Origin: a virus | Length of the DNA stretch: 49,720 nt | Reading direction: 5' to 3' (one strand) | IMG/VR virus record: IMGVR_UViG_3300030106_001089 | Location: 1 to 49,720 of that record | In this document: piece after piece, positions 40,638 to 48,991 of the stretch | Position numbering within the stretch: the first letter of the stretch is position 1 | Layout: every line of letters begins with the position of its first letter | The notes under the pieces: generated by a model | What the model was told of the DNA's origin: nothing | Databases searched by the model: none | What the model saw: only the letters and a program-made list of their open reading frames with translations | Translations under genes and position numbers: made by a program

Positions 40638-40942
40638 TAATGTTATAAATAATGTTACGAAAATAGGATATGGACGTAACAACGTGGTACAGGGGTGAAG
40701 CCCAGTAACTACGCGATATGGGTAGTAGTAATGTAATGTAATGTTATATTGTTATGAGAAATAGAAAAGAGAACCAATGTGTTTTTATTTTCTCTCTTGG
40801 TTTGCATCTGTGAGGAGCCTCGCTCGAACATGGGGATATGCTATATTTTGGCGTAACAATATAACATTAGGTGATTCCTTAGAATAATCAACAGCTTACA
40901 GCATAACATTAAACATAACATTATGAAAAAAACGTAACATTA
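40638..40942. promoter_or_regulatory. Inverted iteron cluster, possible origin or regulator-binding region
   Basis: The gene-free stretch 40459-41072 is AT-rich and holds three perfect TAATGTTA copies on its left side (40638, 40650, 40739) and four of the reverse complement TAACATTA on its right (40862, 40904, 40916, 40935), arranged around a centre near 40790. Partial copies (TAATG triplet at 40729-40743) add to it. Such arrays of short inverted sites in an AT-rich region can be replication-initiator or repressor sites. Further right are a CAGCTAGGCAA-type direct repeat (about 40955-40974), CTATCAT repeats (about 40977-41010) and a hairpin at 41013-41027. No gene is supported here. Confidence 0.5.
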
Positions 40943-41012
40943 CCCAATGGGCCGCAGCTAGGCAACAGCTAGGCTACTATCATGTACCTACTATCATAGG
41001 TACTATCATTGG

Positions 41013-41027
41013 CTGGCCGAAGGCCAG
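41013..41027. other. Perfect hairpin next to terminator
   Basis: CTGGCC, GAA, GGCCAG form a 6-bp stem with a 3-base loop, three bases from the A-run of the terminator at 41030-41056. In the minus direction it follows that terminator and may act as a backup or protect the 3' end. Confidence 0.5.
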
Positions 41028-41029
41028 AC

Positions 41030-41056
41030 AAAAAAAGCCCGCCGAAGCGGGCTTTT
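41030..41056 (-). terminator. Strong intrinsic terminator, possibly bidirectional
   Basis: AGCCCGC and GCGGGCT form a 7-bp stem around CGAA (41036-41053). On the minus strand a run of T follows, so it ends the transcript of the 222-aa gene 17 bases upstream. On the + strand TTTTG follows, so it could also stop transcription coming the other way. Confidence 0.85.
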
Positions 41057-41060
41057 GTAA

Positions 41061-41078
41061 AGTAGGTATTACCTACCT
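41061..41078. repeat. GGTAGGT dyad variant with 3-base centre
   Basis: AGTAGGTATTACCTACCT, overlapping the TAG stop of the 222-aa gene. The inner arms AGGT and ACCT are 3 bases apart instead of 2. Confidence 0.7.
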
Positions 41079-41741
41079 TTTGCTATTGATGAAACGCGTT
41101 CGCCTATTCTGTAAAGTTTTTAAATCTTTACCGATGGCTTCTAAATGCTTCAAAATTCCATTAACTGTATTACCTTTATTTTTCTCAAGTATGGAATTAA
41201 AGGTATTAGACAATTCACGCACTTGTTCATCAAATAACGCGAGAGTAGGATTAACCTTTTTGGGCGTGTTGCTCTTGGTCTTTTTGGGAGTTACCTTACC
41301 TTCCCAGTTAGGTAGCTTCGCTTTTTTGGCTCTTGTTTTAGCGCCGTCTCTTTTTTGCTGTCCTTCCCAGAGCATACAATTCCTTTTGATATCCAAAAGT
41401 ATGGTTTTAAATTCGACGCCTTCCTTACCATGCTTCGCGTGGTAGGCGCGTAGACCGTTTATATACTCCATTGCATGGTTCCAGTCTGCTAGTGAGTAAG
41501 TATTACCGTGGGTTTCTTTAAATGTTTTATAGGATGCGTTTTTATGCGCAGACATTAAAGGAAGCATTTTTAAGTTATTGGGAGCACTGTCTATAGTCTT
41601 GCCAATGCTAGCGAATACCGATTTAACTGTTTCACCCGCTTCAACTAATCCGTTTATCGCGTCAACCGCTTTTTCATAAGTAGCTGTTAGCACTTTAGAT
41701 AGTTTAGTAGGTGTAGTCTTAACTGTTACTTTTTTAGCCAT
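41073..41741 (-). CDS. Early basic protein, unknown
   Basis: A 222-aa protein. ATG 41741 (MAKKVTVKTTPTKLSKVLTA) is chosen since GGAGAA lies upstream; an in-frame TTG five codons earlier is less likely. It is helical, with a Lys-rich centre (KTRAKKAKLPNWEGKVTPKK) suggesting nucleic-acid binding, and a C-terminal coiled coil. It is transcribed alone between its own promoter candidate (41826-41853) and a strong terminator, which suggests separate early control. No family is recognised. Confidence 0.7.
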   Translation of the reverse strand: MAKKVTVKTTPTKLSKVLTATYEKAVDAINGLVEAGETVKSVFASIGKTIDSAPNNLKMLPLMSAHKNASYKTFKETHGNTYSLADWNHAMEYINGLRAYHAKHGKEGVEFKTILLDIKRNCMLWEGQQKRDGAKTRAKKAKLPNWEGKVTPKKTKSNTPKKVNPTLALFDEQVRELSNTFNSILEKNKGNTVNGILKHLEAIGKDLKTLQNRRTRFINSKR

Positions 41742-41771
41742 TTTTCTATTCTCCAAATTATTTAAGTTTAA

Positions 41772-41787
41772 GGTAGGTAAACCTACC
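41772..41787. repeat. GGTAGGT dyad
   Basis: GGTAGGTAAACCTACC in the leader of the 222-aa gene, downstream of its promoter candidate. Confidence 0.85.
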
Positions 41788-41825
41788 TACGAATATCACG
41801 CGCATGGGTGCGCAGCGACAAGTCA

Positions 41826-41853
41826 ATACTAGCAAATCGTGGTACAAAGTCAA
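41826..41853 (-). promoter_or_regulatory. Sigma70-like promoter candidate for the 222-aa gene
   Basis: On the minus strand TTGACT (41848-41853) and TAGTAT (41826-41831) are 16 bases apart. The spacer contains TGTACCAC, as at the early promoter candidate at 40551-40578. A GGTAGGT dyad touches the upstream edge of the -35 box, as an operator or activator site might. Confidence 0.55.
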
Positions 41854-41870
41854 GGTAGGTGATACCTACC
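41854..41870. repeat. GGTAGGT dyad with 3-base centre
   Basis: GGTAGGT, GAT, ACCTACC, directly adjoining the -35 box of the 41826-41853 promoter candidate. Confidence 0.8.
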
Positions 41871-42241
41871 TACCCACCCCTCCCCCACCCCCCGCGTAGC
41901 CAGAGTGGTACCATAGCGTCTATATACATAATAATTTCCACATTCAATACCACACTTTCACAATCGCACTAGATAAAACCTAAGTAAATCAATAACTTAC
42001 CCCCACCCCCTTTTTTCCTGTACCCGTCTGACCCGCACCCACCCCCCTCAACACAGGAAACACCCCCCGTCAAGGGACTCAAACCCCCTATTTGAATCCT
42101 GCAATACTTTTTTTTGATTTCTGCAACACTTTGGGAACTCGGAAATGCACGAAACGAGAGAAACCGAGAAACCGAGAGTAACTTGCCCCTATTTAAGTAA
42201 TCCCATATACTTCGCAAAACACGGTACTGGATACCTGCGAT
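41871..42241. other. C-rich noncoding region upstream of terminase
   Basis: No gene is seen. The stretch holds pyrimidine tracts rich in C on the + strand (about 41872-41893, 41999-42014 and 42037-42070), a CCTGCAATAC/TCTGCAACAC near-repeat (about 42098-42130) and a GAGAAACC-type direct repeat (about 42154-42178). Such unusual composition directly before the small terminase gene is where a packaging (pac or cos) site often lies, but no specific site can be named. Confidence 0.4.
42183..42211 (+). promoter_or_regulatory. Sigma70-like promoter candidate for late genes
   Basis: TTGCCC (42183-42188) and TATACT (42206-42211) are separated by 17 bases on the + strand. The predicted start, near 42218, is about 24 bases before the small terminase ATG. 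It is the only good + strand promoter found in the control region. Confidence 0.45.
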
Positions 42242-42832
42242 ATGTCTGTGGTACAGATAGAACCCACAAAAGATCATGCTGTTCCCTACGACCTCGACGA
42301 GGAGAAACCTGCGACCCTGATTGAAGAGATGGCAGTAGCAGGGAATACGGCGGAACTACAGGAATCTTTGGGTGCGGCGCTCGATGTTACCGAAGGGGAT
42401 GTTGAGCGAGAGAAAGAATTACTCCGCGCTGTAGCGGAAGCAAAGAAACCATCAAACCTGACAAACCAGACCACGGCATTTGCTGCGGCTGCGTTTCTTC
42501 GGACCTACGGTGCTCAACTAGCGATGGATGCAGCACAGGCTAGGTCTGCGATAACTAACAAACTTATGGAAATAGCTGATTGCGGCGACCCCCGGTTTGA
42601 GCTAAAAGCTCTGGAGCTGTTGGGTAAACACAGCGATATTGGCATTTTCACAGAGCGAAGTGAGATTACCGTCAATTATAAAAGTCCTGAAGACCTTGAA
42701 AAGGCTATCAAGGACAGGGTGAAGAACCTGCTTAATGCTCAAGTAGTAGATGTTACGCCACTGAGCCAGTGTCTCGAAGAAGAACTGGGTGCGGCGTTGG
42801 AGTTGGAGGACTTGGAAACCGCCGATGAGTAA
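42242..42832 (+). CDS. terS: Terminase small subunit
   Basis: A 196-aa protein just before the large terminase. The N-terminal half is acidic (PYDLDEEKPATLIEEMAVAG); the middle has helices for oligomerisation and DNA recognition (YGAQLAMDAAQARSAITNKL). The end (ELLGKHSDIGIFTERSEITV, DLEKAIKDRVKNLLNA) matches the small terminase pattern of marine podoviruses. It recognises phage DNA and feeds it to the packaging motor. The stop overlaps the large subunit start (ATGAGTAA). Confidence 0.85.
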   Translation: MSVVQIEPTKDHAVPYDLDEEKPATLIEEMAVAGNTAELQESLGAALDVTEGDVEREKELLRAVAEAKKPSNLTNQTTAFAAAAFLRTYGAQLAMDAAQARSAITNKLMEIADCGDPRFELKALELLGKHSDIGIFTERSEITVNYKSPEDLEKAIKDRVKNLLNAQVVDVTPLSQCLEEELGAALELEDLETADE

Positions 42833-44360
42833 TACTGCATCACCGTTCGATAATATTACTCTCAAGGATATTCCCTCTATCTTACCACTACTCTCGCAGC
42901 TAGAGCAGGAGAAGCTGCTGGCAGAACTAGAGCAGTTGAATAAGCTCAAGAAGAAGAAAAGAGCACAAACTAAGTTTATAGATTTCGTGAAACAGATGTG
43001 GCCTACGTTTATTAGTGGGAAACATCACTCAAGAATGGCGGCGGCGTTTGAAAGAGTGGCAAAAGGTGAGAGCAAACGCCTCATTATTAACATGCCACCC
43101 CGTCATACCAAGAGTGAGTTTGCAAGTTACCTGTTACCTGCGTGGTTTTTGGGGCAGTACCCTCATAAGAAGGTGATTCAAACCTCTCACACGGCAGAGT
43201 TAGCCGTGGGATTTGGTCGTAAGGTAAGAAATTTAGTGGATCAGGAGTCCTATAAAGAGATATTTCCTGATTTACACCTGTCAGCAGACAGTAAAGCGGC
43301 AGGAAGGTGGAACACGAGCAAGGGTGGAGACTATTTTGCGATAGGTGTGGGTGGTGCGGTTACTGGTAAGGGCGCGGATTTACTGATAATTGACGATCCG
43401 CACTCGGAACAAGAGGCAGCACTGGCCGAAATCAACCCAGATGTCTACGATAAGACGTACGAGTGGTACACATCAGGGCCAAGGCAGCGTCTACAGCCGG
43501 GTGGAGCCATCGTCATAGTGATGACACGCTGGAGTTTGCGGGATTTGACGGCAAAAGTTATCAAATCTTCCGCACAAAGGGGTGGAGATGAGTGGGAAGT
43601 CATTGAATTTCCTGCACTTATGCCAAGTGGCACTCCACTGTGGCCTGAATTTTGGTCAAAAACGGAATTAAGTGCGTTAAAAGAGGAATTACCTAACGCA
43701 AAGTGGATGGCGCAGTACCAACAGCAGCCGACATCGGAAACATCGGCTATTGTGAAGCGCGAATGGTGGCAAACGTGGGAAGAAGAGAACCCTCCCCCGT
43801 GTGATTTCGTGTTAATGGCGTGGGATACGGCGTTTGAGAAGAATAATCGGGCTGACTACTCGGCTTGTACGACATGGGGGGTGTTTTACCACCCAGATGA
43901 CAACGGAGTAGAGCAAGCGAACGTGATATTGCTTAATGCGTTTAGGGAAAGGATGGAGTTTCCCAAGTTAAAGCGCATATCTATAGAACAGTACGACGAG
44001 TGGCAACCAGATTCGCTACTTGTAGAGAAAAAAGCGTCAGGAGCACCGCTAATTTACGAGCTTCGGGCGATGGGAATACCCGTGCAGGAGTTTACTCCGA
44101 CGCGAGGTAACGACAAAATAACAAGATTGAATGCAGTGTCTGACTTGTTTGCTTCAGGTTTAGTATGGGCACCGAATACAAGTTGGGCTGAAGAAGTAAT
44201 AGACGAGGTTGCCTCCTTCCCATCAGGAGAGCATGATGACTATGTGGACTCTGTATCATTAGCAATGATGCGATACAGGAAAGGTGGATTTATAAGGTTG
44301 CCTTCGGATGAAGCAGAAGAAGTGCAATACTTTAAGCAACGTAGAGGCGGGTACTACTAA
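42825..44360 (+). CDS. terL: Terminase large subunit
   Basis: A 511-aa packaging motor and nuclease. ATG 42825 (MSNTASPFDNITLKDIPSIL) is preferred over an upstream GTG because it fits the overlap with the small subunit. Walker A-like PPRHTKSE lies at residues 91-98, Walker B LLIIDDPH at 186-193, coupling motif VMTRWS near 230. The RNase H-like nuclease has MAWDTAFE near 320 (first Asp), a LLVEKKASG strand near 405 and the final acidic DDYVDS near 480. It cuts concatemers and pumps DNA into the prohead. It overlaps the portal gene by one base. Confidence 0.95.
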   Translation: MSNTASPFDNITLKDIPSILPLLSQLEQEKLLAELEQLNKLKKKKRAQTKFIDFVKQMWPTFISGKHHSRMAAAFERVAKGESKRLIINMPPRHTKSEFASYLLPAWFLGQYPHKKVIQTSHTAELAVGFGRKVRNLVDQESYKEIFPDLHLSADSKAAGRWNTSKGGDYFAIGVGGAVTGKGADLLIIDDPHSEQEAALAEINPDVYDKTYEWYTSGPRQRLQPGGAIVIVMTRWSLRDLTAKVIKSSAQRGGDEWEVIEFPALMPSGTPLWPEFWSKTELSALKEELPNAKWMAQYQQQPTSETSAIVKREWWQTWEEENPPPCDFVLMAWDTAFEKNNRADYSACTTWGVFYHPDDNGVEQANVILLNAFRERMEFPKLKRISIEQYDEWQPDSLLVEKKASGAPLIYELRAMGIPVQEFTPTRGNDKITRLNAVSDLFASGLVWAPNTSWAEEVIDEVASFPSGEHDDYVDSVSLAMMRYRKGGFIRLPSDEAEEVQYFKQRRGGYY

Positions 44361-46840
44361 TGGCTATTGAGAAAGGGTTATATGCAACACCAGAAGGCAT
44401 AAGTGTAGAAGAAGAACAAACATTGGAAATCGGGATTGTTAATCCTGACATGGTGACGATGGATGATGGGAGTGTTGAGTTTACGCTCGTTCCTGAAGAA
44501 GGTATGGAAGAAACTGCGGGAGCACCGTTTGATGCCAACCTTGCCGACTATATGGATGACCAGCTTCTAACTACTATAGCCTCTGAATTAATTGAAGATT
44601 TTGAATCTGATAAGTCAAGCCGTAAGGACTGGGCTGATACCTTTGTTAAGGGACTTGATGTTATTGGATTTAAGTACGAAGAACGTACAGACCCGTGGGA
44701 AGATGCCTGTGGGGTGTACAGTAACGTACTAGCTGAAGCCGCTATTCGTTTCCAAGCTGAAGCGATGAGCGAAACTTTTCCCGCCGCTGGTCCTGTCAAG
44801 ACTAAGATTCTAGGTGAAATTAGTCAGGAGAAAGAGGACGCTTCTCTCCGTGTTCGCACCGACATGAACTACGAACTCACCGAGGTCATGGTCGAGTACC
44901 GCCCCGAACACGAAAGGCTACTCTATAGTCTAGGTCTTGCAGGATCAGCCTTTAAGAAAGTGTATTACGATCCCAACCTTGGTCGGCAGGTAGCTATGTT
45001 TATACCTGCGGAAGATGTAGTTGTGCCGTATGGCGCTTCTAATCTGGAGACAGCAGAGCGTGTTACACACGTAATGCGTAAAACCAAGAACGAACTTATT
45101 AAGTTACAGGCACTGGGTTTCTATCGGCAGATAGACTTGGGTGACCCTGAAACGTTCCATACCGATATTGAAGAAGCTAAAGCAGAGCAAGGTGGCTACA
45201 CACTAAACGCCGATGACCGCTATACCATCTGCGAGTTTCACGTTGATATGGTTATTGATGATATAGATCAAGACGATGAAGAGTTACAGATAGCTAAACC
45301 CTACGTTATTACTGTAGAGCGTGGCACGGGTGAAGTATTGGCGGTAAGACGCAATTGGAACCCTGACGATCCTTTGACACTCAAGCGTCAACATTTTGTT
45401 CATTACGCTTATGTGCCGGGATTTGGCTTCTATGGCCTTGGTTTAATTCACATTATTGGTGGATATGCTAAAGCAGGTACTTCTCTTATCCGTCAATTAG
45501 TTGACGCTGGTACGCTAAGTAACTTACCGGGCGGTCTAAAAACCCGTGGCCTTCGTGTGTTGGGTGATGATGGACCCATAGGACCGGGAGAGTTTAAAGA
45601 CGTAGACGTGCCAAGTGGCAGTATAAAAGAAAACATAATGACCCTTCCTTATAAGGAGCCAAGTCAAACACTGCTTGCGCTACTTAAGCAGATTACAGAA
45701 GAAGGTAGGCGACTTGGCGCTATCTCTGATATGAACATATCGGATATGAGTGCTAACGCTCCGGTTGGAACTACACTAGCTTTATTGGAACGTACGTTAA
45801 AACCAATGGCTGCGGTACAGGCGCGGGTGCATTATGCAATGAAGCAGGAGTTCAAACTGCTCCGTGCAATTATTTCTGAGCACGCCCCTGAAACTTATGT
45901 ATATGTACCAGATCGTGGTGAACCCCGCGCAAGACGTGAAGACTACGCGATGGTTGAAGTTATCCCTGTTAGTGACCCTAACAGCAGTACGATGGCGCAA
46001 CGGGTGGTGCAGTATCAGGCTGTGCTGCAAATGTCACAGACAGCCCCACAGATATATGACCTGCCTCAGCTACATAGGCAGATGATCGAGGTGCTGGGCA
46101 TAAAGAACGCAGACAAGCTAGTGCCTACCAAAGATGATATTAATCCTATTGATCCAGTAAGCGAGAACATGAACGTGCTGGTGGGTAAACCGATAAAAGC
46201 ATTTATTTACCAAGACCATAGAGCACATATTGCTGTACACGAAGCGTTCCTTGCCGATCCTCAGATAGCCGCTTATCTAGGCCAAACTCCAGCAGGACAA
46301 CAGATTGTAGCTGCCCTTAAAGCACATATAGGGGAGCACATGGCCTTTCTTTATAGAGAGCAGATGGAAGCTGAGTTGGGTGCGCCGTTACCTGCGCCTG
46401 ATGAGGAACTACCACAAGCACTGGAGAAACGCCTCGCAGGGCTACTGGCTAAAGCAGGACAACAGCTCACTCAAGAGAAACAGGCTAACGCGGCACAAGC
46501 GGCTGCACAGCAACAGGCACAAGACCCTGTGTTCCAGATGAAGCAAGCGGAGCTACAGATTAAACAAGGTGAACTACAGCGCAAAGCGGCTAAAGACGCT
46601 ATGGATGGTGCGCTTGAGCAGGAAAGGTTGGACCTCGACAAAGAGAAAGCAGCCACTACTGCTACATTAGAAGCAAACCGCATAGCCTCGCAGAACGAGC
46701 AAAGCGAAGCTAAGAAGGACTTGGAAGAAGCCAAGGTCATTATTGACATGGCTAAGACTGTAGGAGAAGAACGACGGACTAGAGCTGAGTCGGAAAGGGA
46801 TAGGGATGAAGCTCTACGCGATGATCGAGAGGATAGATAA
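44360..46840 (+). CDS. Portal protein
   Basis: An 826-aa protein starting at ATG 44360 directly after terL. The conserved portal region contains RKDWADTFVKGLDVIGFKYE, DPWEDACGVYSNVLAEAAIR and HERLLYSLGLAGSAFKKVYY. The stem and crown regions follow, with a long Gln/Ala/Glu-rich coiled coil at the end (about 690-820). The size and order (terL, portal, small gene, GroES-like, scaffold) fit marine podoviruses. It forms the dodecameric DNA entry ring. Confidence 0.9.
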   Translation: MAIEKGLYATPEGISVEEEQTLEIGIVNPDMVTMDDGSVEFTLVPEEGMEETAGAPFDANLADYMDDQLLTTIASELIEDFESDKSSRKDWADTFVKGLDVIGFKYEERTDPWEDACGVYSNVLAEAAIRFQAEAMSETFPAAGPVKTKILGEISQEKEDASLRVRTDMNYELTEVMVEYRPEHERLLYSLGLAGSAFKKVYYDPNLGRQVAMFIPAEDVVVPYGASNLETAERVTHVMRKTKNELIKLQALGFYRQIDLGDPETFHTDIEEAKAEQGGYTLNADDRYTICEFHVDMVIDDIDQDDEELQIAKPYVITVERGTGEVLAVRRNWNPDDPLTLKRQHFVHYAYVPGFGFYGLGLIHIIGGYAKAGTSLIRQLVDAGTLSNLPGGLKTRGLRVLGDDGPIGPGEFKDVDVPSGSIKENIMTLPYKEPSQTLLALLKQITEEGRRLGAISDMNISDMSANAPVGTTLALLERTLKPMAAVQARVHYAMKQEFKLLRAIISEHAPETYVYVPDRGEPRARREDYAMVEVIPVSDPNSSTMAQRVVQYQAVLQMSQTAPQIYDLPQLHRQMIEVLGIKNADKLVPTKDDINPIDPVSENMNVLVGKPIKAFIYQDHRAHIAVHEAFLADPQIAAYLGQTPAGQQIVAALKAHIGEHMAFLYREQMEAELGAPLPAPDEELPQALEKRLAGLLAKAGQQLTQEKQANAAQAAAQQQAQDPVFQMKQAELQIKQGELQRKAAKDAMDGALEQERLDLDKEKAATTATLEANRIASQNEQSEAKKDLEEAKVIIDMAKTVGEERRTRAESERDRDEALRDDREDR

Positions 46841-47037
46841 TGGCTAAAACAGTCTTTCAGGTGCTTGAGGAAAAGTTAACGGACTTGCAAAAACAGCAAG
46901 AAGAATGGATGAACGGCGGTAGTGCGCAAGACTACTCCGAGTACAAAGAATCGTGCGGGGTAATCCGGGGTCTAGCTGCCGCACGCAGAGAAATACAAGA
47001 CCTCTCGCGTAACTATATGGAAGACGATGATGACTGA
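46840..47037 (+). CDS. Small helical protein in head cluster
   Basis: A 65-aa protein (MAKTVFQVLEEKLTDLQKQQ) made of two helices and an acidic end. It overlaps the portal stop by one base and the next gene by 11 bases. Its constant position in such clusters suggests a small head-assembly factor; the role is unknown. Confidence 0.7.
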   Translation: MAKTVFQVLEEKLTDLQKQQEEWMNGGSAQDYSEYKESCGVIRGLAAARREIQDLSRNYMEDDDD

Positions 47038-47458
47038 ACCAGCAGTTGAAATGACGGCTATTGAGGCCAAGCGAAAGAAGAAGATAGAAGAACAGGAGCT
47101 TGAACGACAAAAGGAAGTGGTGCTAGACAAGCACATACCGAAACCTGTTGGATATCGTGTGATGGTGGCTCTTGCGAATGTAGACGACAAGTTTGATGGT
47201 GGTATTGCAAAAGCTACTCAAACCATAAGGGAAGAAAACATTCTCCAGATGACAGGTGTTGTCTGCGATATGGGGGATGAAGCCTATAAGGATAAAGAGC
47301 GTTTCCCTAATGGCCCGTGGTGCAAGGAAGGAGATTATGTGGTCTTTCGGGCTAATACAGGTACAAGAATTAGAGTGGGGGATGTCGAGTATCGCATTAT
47401 GAATGATGACTCGATTGAAGCCGTAATTGATGATCCGAGTAAATTAACTCGTGCGTGA
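47027..47458 (+). CDS. GroES-like co-chaperonin fold protein
   Basis: A 143-aa protein. After a charged N-terminal helix, residues about 38-140 follow the GroES barrel pattern: PKPVGYRVMVALANVDDKFD, a mobile-loop-like segment (GIAKATQTIREEN), VVCDMGDEAY and the closing strands WCKEGDYVVFRANTGTRIRV and VEYRIMNDDSIEAVI. Phage co-chaperonins such as T4 gp31 replace host GroES for folding the capsid protein; the position between portal and scaffold fits. The start is ATG 47027 or 47030. Confidence 0.75.
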   Translation: MMTEPAVEMTAIEAKRKKKIEEQELERQKEVVLDKHIPKPVGYRVMVALANVDDKFDGGIAKATQTIREENILQMTGVVCDMGDEAYKDKERFPNGPWCKEGDYVVFRANTGTRIRVGDVEYRIMNDDSIEAVIDDPSKLTRA

Positions 47459-47468
47459 GGAGTAAATT

Positions 47469-48536
47469 ATGCCAATGCAACAAGTAGAGTATGAGTTTCC
47501 TGACCCAGATAAGGATGAAAAACTACAGGAAGTAGAAATAAAGGAAGAAGAAGTAATAGATACCAATATAGAAGTAGAGGGCGCGGTAGGACGTGAGACT
47601 ATAGGAAAGCCCGATAAAAAGGAAGCAACCGAAAAAAGTGAGGTTGAAATAGAAGTAGAAGATGATACACCCCCTGCTGACAGAGGCCGTACGCCTTCTG
47701 AACCTCCTGAAGAAGTGACTAATGAAGAATTAGAAAATTATTCAGAAAAAGTTAAGAAACGCATACAACATTTTAGTAAAGGCTACCATGACGAGCGTAG
47801 AGCTAAAGAACAAGCTACTCGTGAAAGAGAAGAGGCAATTGTATATGCTCAGAAACTTGTTGAGGAAAATCAAAAACTTAAGGCAAAAGGAGATGAAAGC
47901 CATAATGCTTTGATTGAGTCTGCTAAGAAACAAGTTGAGTCCGAACTTGCTTTTGCCCAAAAACAGTACAAGGAAGCGTATGACACAGGTGATTCTAATA
48001 ATATATTAAAAGCTCAACAAGATTTAAACCAAGCACAAATTCGCATGGATAAGGTTAATGGATTAAAACCCCGTGCTGCTACTCAAGAAGGAGCTTTACA
48101 ACCAGCACAAAATAATGTTCAATCACAACAACTTGCAACTAAACCGCAAGCTGCACCACGAGACGAGAAGGCTGAAGCATGGAGAAGTAAAAATCCTTGG
48201 TTTGGTTCTGACGATGAAATGACTGCGCTTGCACTAGGTTTGCATACGAAATTGACGAAAGAGGGCGTAAGTCCTCAATCGGAAGAATACTACGAGAAGA
48301 TTAATTCTCGTATGCGACAAGTATTCCCCGATCAATTTGATGACGGGATAGACGACGAGCCAGAGGAGGCTCCCAAGAAAAAATCAAGCAATGTGGTTGC
48401 CCCCGCTACGCGGAGCACTGGACCTAAAAAGGTTCGATTAAAGCAATCACAAATAGCTGTTGCGAAAAGACTTGGGGTTCCACTGGAACAATACGCCAAA
48501 GAGGTTGCTGATTTAGCGAGGAAACAAAATGGGTGA
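47469..48536 (+). CDS. Scaffolding protein
   Basis: A 355-aa protein with an AGGAG site upstream. A very acidic N-terminus (about 1-90) is followed by a long coiled coil (KVKKRIQHFSKGYHDERRAK to about residue 200), a Gln/Pro-rich linker, and a basic C-terminal helix (KVRLKQSQIAVAKRLGVPLE). This composition and the place before the head proteins are typical of capsid scaffolds, whose basic C-terminus binds the coat. It overlaps the next gene by 8 bases. Confidence 0.85.
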   Translation: MPMQQVEYEFPDPDKDEKLQEVEIKEEEVIDTNIEVEGAVGRETIGKPDKKEATEKSEVEIEVEDDTPPADRGRTPSEPPEEVTNEELENYSEKVKKRIQHFSKGYHDERRAKEQATREREEAIVYAQKLVEENQKLKAKGDESHNALIESAKKQVESELAFAQKQYKEAYDTGDSNNILKAQQDLNQAQIRMDKVNGLKPRAATQEGALQPAQNNVQSQQLATKPQAAPRDEKAEAWRSKNPWFGSDDEMTALALGLHTKLTKEGVSPQSEEYYEKINSRMRQVFPDQFDDGIDDEPEEAPKKKSSNVVAPATRSTGPKKVRLKQSQIAVAKRLGVPLEQYAKEVADLARKQNG

Positions 48537-48978
48537 TACTAGTAGAGTAGATCGAGAGTTAGATACCAGAGTTACAAAAACCAGAAAGCGTTCTTGGGAA
48601 AGGCCGGAAGTATTGCCCAGACCTGAAAAGCAGGACGGTTATGAGTATCGCTGGATACGTATAAGCACTCGTGGCACTCCTGATGCCACCAATGTTTCCG
48701 CAAAGCTACGAGAAGGTTGGGAGCCAGTAAAAGCTCAAGACCACCCAGAAATCTTTACTGATTCTATTATAGATGATCGGTTTAAAGATAATGTTGTCGT
48801 AGGTGGTTTAATGCTTTGTAAAGCTCCCGAAGAGCTTGTCAAGGAGCGTAATGATTATTACAAGCAGCAAACCGCTGCTCAAATGCGTTCAGTTGACAAT
48901 AACTTAATGCGTGAAAGTGATCCTCGTATGCCTATATTTAATGATAGGAAATCGACGGTTACTTTTGGTAAAGGATAA
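48529..48978 (+). CDS. Head-region structural protein, unknown
   Basis: A 149-aa protein (MGDTSRVDRELDTRVTKTRK) with a basic N-terminus, a beta-rich centre (EYRWIRISTRGTPDATNVSA, LREGWEPVKAQDHPE) and a charged end. This pattern recurs in marine phage head clusters between scaffold and capsid genes. It may be a minor head or assembly protein; the exact role is unknown. Confidence 0.7.
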   Translation: MGDTSRVDRELDTRVTKTRKRSWERPEVLPRPEKQDGYEYRWIRISTRGTPDATNVSAKLREGWEPVKAQDHPEIFTDSIIDDRFKDNVVVGGLMLCKAPEELVKERNDYYKQQTAAQMRSVDNNLMRESDPRMPIFNDRKSTVTFGKG

Positions 48979-48991
48979 TTAGGAGTCTATC

